DNA from: Candidatus Hinthialibacter antarcticus
Lineage (GTDB): Bacteria > Hinthialibacterota > Hinthialibacteria > Hinthialibacterales > Hinthialibacteraceae
Assembly: GCA_030765645.1 (NCBI GenBank)
Contig: JAVCCE010000044.1
Location: 1 to 53,426, forward strand
Direction of reading: 5' to 3'
Length of the DNA stretch: 53,426 nucleotides
Shown: positions 17,638 through 25,253 of the stretch, piece after piece
How positions within the stretch are numbered: position 1 is the stretch's first letter
Layout of the letters: each line of letters starts with the position of its first letter
Made by a program: the position numbers and the translations under genes
The notes under the pieces: model-generated
What the model was told of the DNA's origin: nothing
Seen by the model: only the letters and a program-made list of their open reading frames with translations
Database searches by the model: none

Positions 17638-18354
17638 CTATTGCTTCCAAACGCGCAGCATCTGATTGCCGCCAATTTGAAATTCATAATCGACTTGCGC
17701 AATCTCAAACTCTACGTTGCGTTGCGGCAGTTGCTGTTGTAAGTAATTCAGATGCGGCGACGGGCGCCCGTTCAGCGTTAACAATGGAAAGAGGCGAACT
17801 TCCGGCGCGATGCGCAGCATCTCCAGCGTTGCGTTCAGGTGAAATTCCGCGTCAAGCAAGTGGCTGTAGGTAAACAGCAAGTGCGAACATAGCGCGAGAT
17901 CAAATTCATTGTCTGAGAACGGGAGGTCGGGCAAGGTATGATTTTGATAGCGGCCTTGTTGCTTGCCGGTTTCATAATCATCAAGAAATAGAGTGAGCGC
18001 TTTGCGTCGCCGTCGGCCCATTTCGTTGGGAGACGCAATACTGTTCCAATGATACTTGTCTTGATTTTCCCGCGCGGCCTCCACCATTTGAGAATAGACT
18101 TCTTCGAAGCGCTGGCGGATGTCTTCGCCGGAAAATTCATAAACCGGGTCAACCGAAAGGACGCGCCCGCCTTGCGCGGAGAGTTCAGCGTTAAAACTGG
18201 CGGGGCCGTCGCCGCAGCCGACGATGCGTCTGGTTAAATCATCGTCGCTGAGCGCAAACATGCGGCGGTATTCATCCAGAGTGCGCCCCCAGGGGATGAC
18301 CTCGTTTAACACAATCGGCGACGGCGCTTTGGGCGCTAAACTATCAGACGGCAT
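17638..18354 (-). CDS. SAM-dependent methyltransferase-like protein
   Basis: A 238-residue protein of Rossmann-methyltransferase type. The nucleotide loop reads IVGCGDGPASFNAEL (motif I), followed by the acidic end of strand 2 (VLSVDP). FSDNEFDLALCSHLLF serves as motif IV, and LRIAPEVRLFPLLTLNG as the later strand. The long helical insert (about residues 80-125) is unlike standard small-molecule methyltransferases. The substrate is unknown. The ATG at 18354 is preceded by AAGGA. It leads the mutY operon and is divergent from the coiled-coil gene across 170 nt. Confidence 0.75.
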   Translation of the reverse strand: MPSDSLAPKAPSPIVLNEVIPWGRTLDEYRRMFALSDDDLTRRIVGCGDGPASFNAELSAQGGRVLSVDPVYEFSGEDIRQRFEEVYSQMVEAARENQDKYHWNSIASPNEMGRRRRKALTLFLDDYETGKQQGRYQNHTLPDLPFSDNEFDLALCSHLLFTYSHLLDAEFHLNATLEMLRIAPEVRLFPLLTLNGRPSPHLNYLQQQLPQRNVEFEIAQVDYEFQIGGNQMLRVWKQ

Positions 18355-18524
18355 TTCGGTCCTTGCTCCTGCATTTCAAAGATGAACGAAACGTATGATA
18401 GTGACTTGAGGGAGTATTTCCATCCCGGAGAAGGGCGCTATTGCTTGACGAACGGGCGGATTGTCCCGAAACTAGTTTTTTATAGTCAACAACAGATCAG
18501 TTTGAATAGAAGCAGGTGAGTTGA

Positions 18525-18773
18525 ATGGACCCGGATACAATCTCAATCTCGGCGGCGGAACTGGCCGACCTCAAAGCGCGGCTCGAAGTCGCTGAAAATC
18601 ATCGCGTAGGCCTGCTCGAACACGCGCACAATCTTGAGCACCTGCTCAAAGAAAAAGACAGCGATTTAAAACAAAGTAAAGAGATGCTGGATGTTTTAGA
18701 GGCGCGTTGTTACCGCTATGAACAAATGCTGCAAGACTACGGCTTTGATCCCGCCGGAAAGAACTGGTCGTGA
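18525..18773 (+). CDS. Small coiled-coil protein coupled to a methyltransferase
   Basis: An 82-residue protein that is almost entirely heptad-like (LADLKARLEVAENHRVGLLE, then a Leu/Glu/Lys-rich stretch to about residue 65) with no membrane segment. The ATG at 18525 follows AGGTGA. Its TGA stop overlaps the GTG start of the next gene (GTGA), so the two proteins are made together. It probably binds the methyltransferase or forms an oligomer; that is inference. No named family recognised. Confidence 0.7.
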   Translation: MDPDTISISAAELADLKARLEVAENHRVGLLEHAHNLEHLLKEKDSDLKQSKEMLDVLEARCYRYEQMLQDYGFDPAGKNWS

Positions 18774-19696
18774 ACGCCCGCAACGCTGAGTATCAGCGTA
18801 TGCTTGAACGCGAGGGCGAATTGTGGGGCCAGGCCAAACCGGGCGAGCGCACCTCCTGGCTTGAATCGCCGCTGATCTACCGCGCCGTCAATCTGCGCAT
18901 CAGCGGCAAGCCGGATGTGGATTGCCTCGGGTATATACGGGAGAAATACTTTCGCAAACCTGCAACACTCGGCCTTAACGTCGGCTGCGGACACGGCGAG
19001 TTAGAGCAACTGCTGGTAAAGCGCGAACTGGTTGAAACCATGCACGGCTTTGATGTAAGCGCCGGGGCGGTCGAGGCGGCGCGCAAGGCTGCGCAGGAAA
19101 CCGGGTTAGGCGACCGCGTCGAGTATTTTGTCGCCGACGCCAACCACTTAGATGACGCGCCTCTCGCAGCGCAATACGACGTGGCCTATGGGTTCATGGC
19201 GCTGCATCACATTGTTGATCTCGAAGCCTGTCTGGACGGTCTCAGCCGTCGGCTCAAGCCCGGTGGGCTGCTGATCGCCAATGAGTTTGTCGGCCCCTAT
19301 CGTTTTCAATGGACAGACAAGCAACTCGAGATCGCCAATCAATTGCTCAAGTGTTTTCCGGTTGAATTGACCCGCAATATCCGCGAACCGGAGAAACTAA
19401 AGCGTATTGTCGAACGGCCTTCAATCGAATTTATGAAAAAGCACATGGCGTTTGAGTCGGTTTGTTCTGACCGCATCGTCAAGGCGCTGCATGACCGTTT
19501 TGATGTGCTCGAACAGCGAGACTACGGCGGGACCATACTTCATATTTTGTTTGAAGCCATTATGGGGAATTTTAAAGAAGAAACCTGCCGTGAACACGCC
19601 GCCCTGGTGAGGATGGCGGCTGCATGTGAAGAGACGCTGCTGCGGCATGGCGGGCTGGAACACGACCATACGTTTATGGTTTGTAAAAAGAAATAG
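18770..19696 (+). CDS. Class I SAM-dependent methyltransferase
   Basis: A 308-residue enzyme with motif I LNVGCGHGELEQLL (about residue 67-80), the acidic residue of strand 2 in GFDVSAGAVEAAR, motif II-like YFVADANHLDD, and the substrate-side LSRRLKPGGLLIANEFVG. The C-terminal 110 residues are helical and probably cap the active site. GTG is the start, inside the overlap with the coiled-coil gene. Substrate unknown; the fold resembles small-molecule or lipid/sugar methyltransferases. Transcription ends at two tandem hairpins just downstream; the TAG stop codon lies inside the first. Confidence 0.85.
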   Translation: MNARNAEYQRMLEREGELWGQAKPGERTSWLESPLIYRAVNLRISGKPDVDCLGYIREKYFRKPATLGLNVGCGHGELEQLLVKRELVETMHGFDVSAGAVEAARKAAQETGLGDRVEYFVADANHLDDAPLAAQYDVAYGFMALHHIVDLEACLDGLSRRLKPGGLLIANEFVGPYRFQWTDKQLEIANQLLKCFPVELTRNIREPEKLKRIVERPSIEFMKKHMAFESVCSDRIVKALHDRFDVLEQRDYGGTILHILFEAIMGNFKEETCREHAALVRMAAACEETLLRHGGLEHDHTFMVCKKK

Positions 19697-19717
19697 AGCC
19701 TGAAACCCAGGCTCTAT
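19693..19717. terminator. Bidirectional rho-independent terminator
   Basis: A perfect 10-bp stem, ATAGAGCCTG (19693-19702) with CAGGCTCTAT (19708-19717), has a 5-nt AAACC loop. The plus strand continues TATTTG. The minus strand continues TTTCTTTTTAC, which is the better T run. It sits between convergent genes and can serve both. Confidence 0.75.
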
Positions 19718-19733
19718 TATTTGTATCATTGAT

Positions 19734-19764
19734 TAGGCGCTGGCTGGAACCGGCGCCTATTTTC
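19734..19764 (+). terminator. Second tandem terminator hairpin
   Basis: TAGGCGCTGG (19734-19743) pairs with CCGGCGCCTA (19750-19759), including one G-U pair, with a 6-nt loop, and is followed by TTTTCGTTTT. It overlaps the stop codon of the minus-strand DUF4956 gene. Confidence 0.6.
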
Positions 19765-20515
19765 GTTTTGCCCAGTCGATGTTGTGGATGGTGATATCCG
19801 GTCCGCAAGACTCATGAAGTTGCTTGCCAAATTCATCGGTATTGAATATGTTTTTGGCAATGAAAATACATCGAAAGCGCCCGCGCTCGTTATTGATTCT
19901 CTTGCGCTCAACGTGGTATTCGCGTTCTCTGAATATTTTTATACACGCATCATGAACGATTTTGGGGTTGGTCGAGTCGACGCGAATATCCCATTTCGCC
20001 AGCCGCGAACCGTTGGGAATGTCCATAATGTAGAGCAAAAGATAAATGAATCCCGTAATGGCTAAAGCGATTGAGTAATACTGCAACCCGCACGCCATGC
20101 CGAGGCCGATCAGGATGAAGATCATCGAAAGGTCCATCGGGTTGCTGAGCGCTGTGCGGTAGCGGACGAACCCGCCGAAGCCCGCGAGGCCAAACGCCAG
20201 CGCCAAATCGCCCCGAATGAGTGGAAAGATGATTGACCCGGCGACGCAGATCAGGATTTGTGTTTTTTTGACAACGGCGTCACTGACTTCGCTATTCAAT
20301 TCATGGGCGCGTTTTGGATGATACGCTAACAATGCTCCCAGAATTGAAGCGATAGTCATCGCCAAAAATAATTCGTGAAATGTGTCCGCATATTCGACGG
20401 TCCCCTGGTGAGGAGGGGGGTCCGATAGAAATGTGGAGAAAAAATTCCACACTTCTGATTGCGCAACGCTATCGGTGACACTTTTAACGCCTTCTGCTAA
20501 TCCAGGAGAACTCAT
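19757..20515 (-). CDS. DUF4956 integral membrane protein
   Basis: A 252-residue protein with about four to five membrane helices (residues 48-65, 88-105, 108-125, 135-170) and a soluble C-terminal domain of about 75 residues. The central FGLAGFGGFVRYRTALSNPMDLSMIFILIGLGMACG region is diagnostic for DUF4956, where the RxRTAL-NP-D loop is conserved. In other bacteria this family sits next to polyphosphate polymerase (VTC) or CotH-like genes. Here the same-strand upstream neighbour is a porin, 99 nt away. Function of the family is not established. Confidence 0.85.
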   Translation of the reverse strand: MSSPGLAEGVKSVTDSVAQSEVWNFFSTFLSDPPPHQGTVEYADTFHELFLAMTIASILGALLAYHPKRAHELNSEVSDAVVKKTQILICVAGSIIFPLIRGDLALAFGLAGFGGFVRYRTALSNPMDLSMIFILIGLGMACGLQYYSIALAITGFIYLLLYIMDIPNGSRLAKWDIRVDSTNPKIVHDACIKIFREREYHVERKRINNERGRFRCIFIAKNIFNTDEFGKQLHESCGPDITIHNIDWAKRK

Positions 20516-20614
20516 GCTTTAAACAAATCCCTTTTAATGGTTGCTTGTACTGTGTGATAACAATTGAACCACGTTTAACAGTATCCTAATAATACGTTTT
20601 TGTCTGTAATTTCT

Positions 20615-22027
20615 CTAAAATTCTACAGTTAGGAGCAATAAAATTTCATTGTTGCTTGAGTCGGGGCCGCCTGTTTCTTCCAGGTTGAGGGCGTATTCGG
20701 TACGGAAAGATACGTTATCCGTGAGTTCTGAGATGACGGCGAACATCCATTGTTCACGGTCCCAGGTGAACGAACCGCCGAAGGAGTACGGTCTCGCTGT
20801 CAAGTTGGTATCCAGTGAACTGTAGCGCACCAGCGGACGGACGGCCTGAAGGTATTTGATATCATCAATATCAAATTTGTATGAGCCTTCCGCATACCAG
20901 GCAAAGCGCTCTAATTCGCCGTCGCGGGCACCAATGGCTTGCGCGAAGAAATCCCAATCGGCGATGTCATATTCGAGATTCACGCCCCACCAGCGGCGGC
21001 TATCTCTCTGTGATATTCCATAGCCGGGAACCTGGACGCGCAAAAAGTCGAGGTCGTCTTCGTCTAAATTGCCAAACACGCCGAAGCCGAGAATGTCGAG
21101 TTTTCCATAATCGTCGAAGTCTAACTTATATCCTACGCCGACGCTTAATTCTCTTGAACTGTCAAAATCCAACTCATCGACGTCGGTTCCGATAATTTCG
21201 TTTGAGTCGTCTTCGCCTAGCGACGTATTGTCGAGGGGAAATCCGTTTGAGACGCCTGCATAGACATTGACCGGGTCCCAGTCGCCTTTCCAGGTCACGC
21301 CCAAGTCGCGTTTCGCCCAGAAGGCGCGTCCATTGATGGGATAATATTTGGTGAAACGGTCGGGGCGCCAGAACGCGGGTTGAAGCCCGGCGCGAAGTTC
21401 TGATGAAAGAACCAAATCAGAAAAATCAACATAGGCTTCGACCAGTGCGTTTTCGCCTTTACTGTGCGAGGTGTCAAACTTGCTGGAGAAACTGATGTCG
21501 TTGGTGAAATCGGCGTCGAGTTTCAATCGAAAGTCATTCAGGGTGAAGCTGCCGCCGGGGTTTTCGGGGATGCCGGAGGGAAGGTCTGTCTCATTTTCTA
21601 CATCAAAATAGCCGAAGCGCAGACGGCCTCCCAGACGAAAATATTCATTGTTAATTGACTGAAGCCAGGGGGCGTCTTTCTTGCGAATGCCGTCGTCTTC
21701 GCTTTTGTCTTTTTTCTTGTCGTCTGCTTTCGGCTCGTTATCGGTATTTTCAGACGCGTCTTTGTCTGCGTCATCTTTTTTCTTTTTTTTCTTATCGCTG
21801 TCTTTCTTTTTCTCTTCAGCCTCGCCGCCGCCGTCGAGTGCGTCGAGGCGTTTCTGCATCGATTCAATCAGCGATTTGAGTTGCGCATTTTCGGTTTCTA
21901 AGGTTTCAATGCGCTGGTTGACGTCAATATCTTCATCCGCATGGCTGGCGCTGGGTGTTGTAACCAGTGCTGCGCACAAAAGCAAAAATGCGAGCGCCGC
22001 AATGTGGATCGTTTGAAATGAGTACAT
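20615..22027 (-). CDS. Outer-membrane porin with coiled coil and charged linker
   Basis: A 470-residue protein from the chosen start (MYSFQTIH, with signal peptide to SASHA). After the signal comes a short coiled coil (VNQRIETLETENAQLKSLIE), which in such porins often trimerises and reaches the cell wall. A Lys/Asp/Glu-rich low-complexity stretch of about 50 residues follows. The last 340 residues are a beta-barrel of alternating strands (GGRLRFGYFDVENET, LRAGLQPAFWRPDRF, VYAGVSNGFPLDN) that ends in Phe (LLLLTVEF), the BAM recognition signal. It resembles phosphate-selective O/P-type porins. The frame stays open to a GTG at 22078, rejected because the signal peptide begins at 22027. Confidence 0.85.
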   Translation of the reverse strand: MYSFQTIHIAALAFLLLCAALVTTPSASHADEDIDVNQRIETLETENAQLKSLIESMQKRLDALDGGGEAEEKKKDSDKKKKKKDDADKDASENTDNEPKADDKKKDKSEDDGIRKKDAPWLQSINNEYFRLGGRLRFGYFDVENETDLPSGIPENPGGSFTLNDFRLKLDADFTNDISFSSKFDTSHSKGENALVEAYVDFSDLVLSSELRAGLQPAFWRPDRFTKYYPINGRAFWAKRDLGVTWKGDWDPVNVYAGVSNGFPLDNTSLGEDDSNEIIGTDVDELDFDSSRELSVGVGYKLDFDDYGKLDILGFGVFGNLDEDDLDFLRVQVPGYGISQRDSRRWWGVNLEYDIADWDFFAQAIGARDGELERFAWYAEGSYKFDIDDIKYLQAVRPLVRYSSLDTNLTARPYSFGGSFTWDREQWMFAVISELTDNVSFRTEYALNLEETGGPDSSNNEILLLLTVEF

Positions 22028-22129
22028 GAGAGTTGTATCCACCCACTGAAGATTCAAGGAAAAAATGGATCGAATCACATCATACGGTTAAAGTTATGAC
22101 ATGCCTTGTTAAAACAAGTGCAATTTACG

Positions 22130-22158
22130 ATTGTATTAGAATTCTGTTAGGAATTCAA
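22130..22158 (-). promoter_or_regulatory. Porin promoter overlapped by a palindromic operator
   Basis: On the minus strand TTGAAT (22153-22158) and TACAAT (22130-22135) are spaced by exactly 17 nt. The inverted repeat GAATTC-TGTTAG-GAATTC (22139-22156) fills the spacer and covers half of the -35 box, the usual place for a repressor. A second near-palindrome CTTGTT-AA-AACAAG lies just downstream at 22105-22118. The leader would be about 95 nt. Confidence 0.6.
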
Positions 22159-22200
22159 TAATTAGTACGACAATTCTGTCTATTTTGTTCCTTTTTATTC

Positions 22201-23406
22201 TTATTCAAGTGACACCGCAGCGATGATACAGTTCAAATAACGTGATTCCGGCATCGAAGCCAAGGCCGGATGGTCTTTGGATTGGCCGCGTACTTCGAGA
22301 ATCTGCAAGCGTTTGCGTTCGCGGTGGGCGGCTTTTTGCAGCGCTCCGATCAGGTCGTCTTCTTTGACGAAGTACGAGCAGGAACAGGCGCATAGGATGC
22401 CCTGGTTTCTAAGCAGATGGATCGCCTGACGGTTGACGTCTTCGTAACCGCGCAGCGCTTTGTTGACTTGTTTGGCGCCCTTGGCGAAGGCGGGCGGGTC
22501 GACCACGACCACGTCAAATCGGCGTGAGGCGGCGCGTTCGCTTGAAAGCCATTGGAAGACGTCCGATTTCACGCATTCCATTTTGTCTGAAAAACCGTTG
22601 CGTTCGGCGTTTTGTTGGGCGGTTGCGATGGCGGGTTCGGATGAATCAATCGCAATGGCGCTTTCGGCGCCTGCGTGGAGCAAATGCAGCGCCCAGCCGC
22701 CGGTGTAGCAGAACAGGTCAAGCGTCTCTTTGCCTTTGGCGAACGGCGCCAGAGCGGCGCGATTTTCGGCTTGGTCGAAAAAGTGCCCGGTTTTTTGGCC
22801 GCTGGAAACGTCAACGCCAAAGCGGACGCCGAATTCTTCCATCTCAATGACGCCGGGTTCGTCGCCCAATATGGTTTTCGTATAACTGGGCAGGCCTTCA
22901 AGCCCGCGTTTGTCGTGATCGTTGCGCAGGACGATTGTGGTCGGGTTCAATACGACTTTCATCGCCTCAACCAGTTCGTCAATGCAGCGTTCCATGCCTG
23001 CGGAGAGAATCTGTACCACATACGCCGACTCGAGGCGGTCAATAATGACGCCGGGCAGCGCGTCCGATTCGCCGTAAACCAGGCGGTAGGAATCACGGCC
23101 CGGGTAAATCAATGTGCGCAACGCCAACGCCTGACGAATGGCCTGGGCGAACCAATCAACCGAGACCACCTCTTCTTTGGGTTTACGGGATAAAATACGG
23201 ATAGCGATTAAACTATGCGGATTATAAATTCCGGTCGCGACAAAACGCCCGGCGTCGTCGATGACGCGCACGATGGATCCGGGTTCGGGCTTCGGGTCGG
23301 GATGTTCGATTTCGTTGCTGAACATCCAGGGATGTCCGCTCTTGGCGCGGCGCCCGGCGCGGGGTTTAATCGTAATCGTTATTACTGTTTCTGGTAGATT
23401 GGACAT
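22201..23406 (-). CDS. rlmI: 23S rRNA m5C methyltransferase, RlmI type
   Basis: A 401-residue enzyme with an N-terminal PUA RNA-binding domain (residues 5-80, KPRAGRRAKSGHPWMFSNEI) and a C-terminal methyltransferase. The SAM loop is LDLFCYTGGWALHLL, preceded by SSGQKTGHFFDQAENR. Motif IV is VVVDPPAFAKGAK, and CACSCSYFV supplies the active-site Cys region. RlmI/YccW relatives methylate C1962 of 23S rRNA. I chose the ATG at 23406, with AAAGG upstream, over the extended frame to 23451, which would lie inside bshC. Its start is 3 nt from the divergent bshC start. Confidence 0.9.
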   Translation of the reverse strand: MSNLPETVITITIKPRAGRRAKSGHPWMFSNEIEHPDPKPEPGSIVRVIDDAGRFVATGIYNPHSLIAIRILSRKPKEEVVSVDWFAQAIRQALALRTLIYPGRDSYRLVYGESDALPGVIIDRLESAYVVQILSAGMERCIDELVEAMKVVLNPTTIVLRNDHDKRGLEGLPSYTKTILGDEPGVIEMEEFGVRFGVDVSSGQKTGHFFDQAENRAALAPFAKGKETLDLFCYTGGWALHLLHAGAESAIAIDSSEPAIATAQQNAERNGFSDKMECVKSDVFQWLSSERAASRRFDVVVVDPPAFAKGAKQVNKALRGYEDVNRQAIHLLRNQGILCACSCSYFVKEDDLIGALQKAAHRERKRLQILEVRGQSKDHPALASMPESRYLNCIIAAVSLE

Positions 23407-23409
23407 GAA

Positions 23410-25035
23410 ATGCCTTTGTTTGAAAAATGGCCGTCGCGCAACGCTGCGCAACTCAGCCCGTATTATGCCGCCCTGGTTGAACCGGGCGGAGACTTGCGCG
23501 ATGCCGCCCCGCCCAGCCTGGCGAACCTGGCTGAAACGGCGTCGTTGCGTCGCGCTTACATAGAGCAGTATATCGACCGTGGGCGCTTAACCGAATCGCT
23601 GCGTGCGTCTCATTTGCGTCGCGGCGCCCCCGGGGCGGTTTTGCAGGCGGTGGAACAGCTGCGCGGCGCCGACGTATTGTTGGTCGTGACCGGGCAGCAA
23701 CCCGGCTTATTGGGCGGCCCGTTATTCACTCTCTATAAAGCGGCGCAAGCGATTGCGCTCGCCAAACAACTCAGCGCGGAACGCAACGAAATATTTTTGC
23801 CCGCCTTTTGGAACGCCAGCGAAGACCACGACTTCGATGAAATCGCTTCGGTGAAATGGCTCAATAAAGATCGCCAGGTCGAATCGTATACCTGGGAACT
23901 CGAAACCGGTCACAGGCCGTTATATCATATCGCAATGGATGAGTTGCCGCTGGATGATTTAATCACACGCATCGACGAAACCACGCACCCCTCGGATTTT
24001 AAAGACGAATTTTTTGCGATGTTGCGTGAATGCCGCCAGTCGGCGCAAACCTACCCCGACTTTTTTGACGCGATGTTGTGGCGAATGTTCGGCGAGGACG
24101 GGCTGATCATTCTGCGCCCGGATGATCGCTTTGCGCGTGAAGATGCGGTGCGCCTGATGGCGGATGAAATCAACCAACCGGGACAATCGTCCGTTGATAT
24201 TTCTCAACGAGGCGAACGGCTCCAAGCAGCGGGCCTGCCGCAGCAGTTGCACAAGAGCGAAGACCGCGCCGCGTTTTTTCTCATTAGAAATCATAAGCGT
24301 GAGGCGCTGCGAATCACGCCGTCGGGTTTCCAAACGGACAGCGGCGAAACCATTGCAATCGATGCAATGCAGCAACTGTTGCAGGATGATCCCGGCGCGT
24401 TTTCTCCCTCGGCGATCTTACGGCCTGTGTTGCAAGACGCGGTGTATCCAATCGCGGCGGCGGTGTTGGGGCCGGGCGAAATGGGCTATCACTTTTTATT
24501 GGATGCAATCTATGCGCGACACGGCGTCCCGCGTCCGGTGTTGGTCCCGCGTATGGGAATCACCTGGCTGGAACCGCGTGACCGCAAGACGGTGGAGAAA
24601 TGGAACCTCACGCCCAATGATTTGAAAAAAGACGCGGCGGCGTTGCTCAAACAGTTGGTCAGTGAAGGCGAGGGCGCTGCACCGCCGCGCGGTGATCTCG
24701 ACCGTGCATTGAGCGCCTGGTTTGAATCAATGAAAGAACGCGCCGCCTCCGTTGACCCGACGATTGCAGGCGTCCTCGATAAAAACGCCGCCAAGATTCA
24801 GAAAGAATTAGACAACAGCGAGAACCTTTTGTTGCGCCGCATGGCCAATAAAGAAACTCAGACCCGCGAACAGATTGAAGCGTTGCAAGCGTCGCTCATG
24901 CCCGGCGGCGCGTTGCAGGAACGCAATTTGTCATTTATTTCATATTATCTAAAACATGGCACGGCGTTGATTGAGCAGATCAAATTCCTCGCTGAAACCA
25001 CGTCTCCCGGCGCACATGTCTATGCGGAACTTTGA
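23410..25035 (+). CDS. bshC: Bacillithiol biosynthesis cysteine-adding enzyme BshC
   Basis: A 541-residue protein matching BshC, which joins Cys to glucosaminyl-malate in the last step of bacillithiol synthesis. Recognised landmarks are LLVVTGQQPGLLGGPLFTLY with its nucleotide-like loop, FWNASEDHDFDEIASV, RPVLVPRMGITWLE and a long C-terminal coiled coil (about 430-510). The length is normal. bshA and bshB are not in this window. Translation starts 3 nt from the divergent rlmI start, so no intergenic space is left for a promoter. A palindromic repeat lies 31 nt past the stop. Confidence 0.92.
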   Translation: MPLFEKWPSRNAAQLSPYYAALVEPGGDLRDAAPPSLANLAETASLRRAYIEQYIDRGRLTESLRASHLRRGAPGAVLQAVEQLRGADVLLVVTGQQPGLLGGPLFTLYKAAQAIALAKQLSAERNEIFLPAFWNASEDHDFDEIASVKWLNKDRQVESYTWELETGHRPLYHIAMDELPLDDLITRIDETTHPSDFKDEFFAMLRECRQSAQTYPDFFDAMLWRMFGEDGLIILRPDDRFAREDAVRLMADEINQPGQSSVDISQRGERLQAAGLPQQLHKSEDRAAFFLIRNHKREALRITPSGFQTDSGETIAIDAMQQLLQDDPGAFSPSAILRPVLQDAVYPIAAAVLGPGEMGYHFLLDAIYARHGVPRPVLVPRMGITWLEPRDRKTVEKWNLTPNDLKKDAAALLKQLVSEGEGAAPPRGDLDRALSAWFESMKERAASVDPTIAGVLDKNAAKIQKELDNSENLLLRRMANKETQTREQIEALQASLMPGGALQERNLSFISYYLKHGTALIEQIKFLAETTSPGAHVYAEL

Positions 25036-25066
25036 GGAATTCATTCAAGGCGATTCAATTTGTCGT

Positions 25067-25149
25067 GGGGAGGGCGAGTCTCCCGACGAGCCGCGAGCTA
25101 TCGAACTGTTTGCTCTTTATTGCGGCTCACCAGGAGGTTCGCCCTCCCC
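25067..25149. repeat. Imperfect palindromic element with 28-nt arms
   Basis: Arms 25067-25094 (GGGGAGGGCGAGTCTCCCGA...) and 25122-25149 match at 23 of 28 positions around a 27-nt centre. All five differences are transitions, and two of them would still pair as G-U in RNA. It lies between the convergent bshC and response-regulator genes and could end transcription from both sides, although no T run follows. No second copy is seen in the window; it has the look of a REP-like or miniature mobile repeat. Confidence 0.65.
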
Positions 25150-25253
25150 TCGAATTAATGAGGCTCAATAATTCGATATTGTAGACGGTAGAGTGGTTCA
25201 TGAAACATTCACTGATCGCTTGATTCATTTGAATCTGGCGGGTTGGGTAAGCG

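Noticed and set aside
20604-20628. Bulged inverted repeat over the porin stop codon as a terminator
   Set aside because: The stem is short and AT-rich, with a 2-nt bulge and no T run on either strand.
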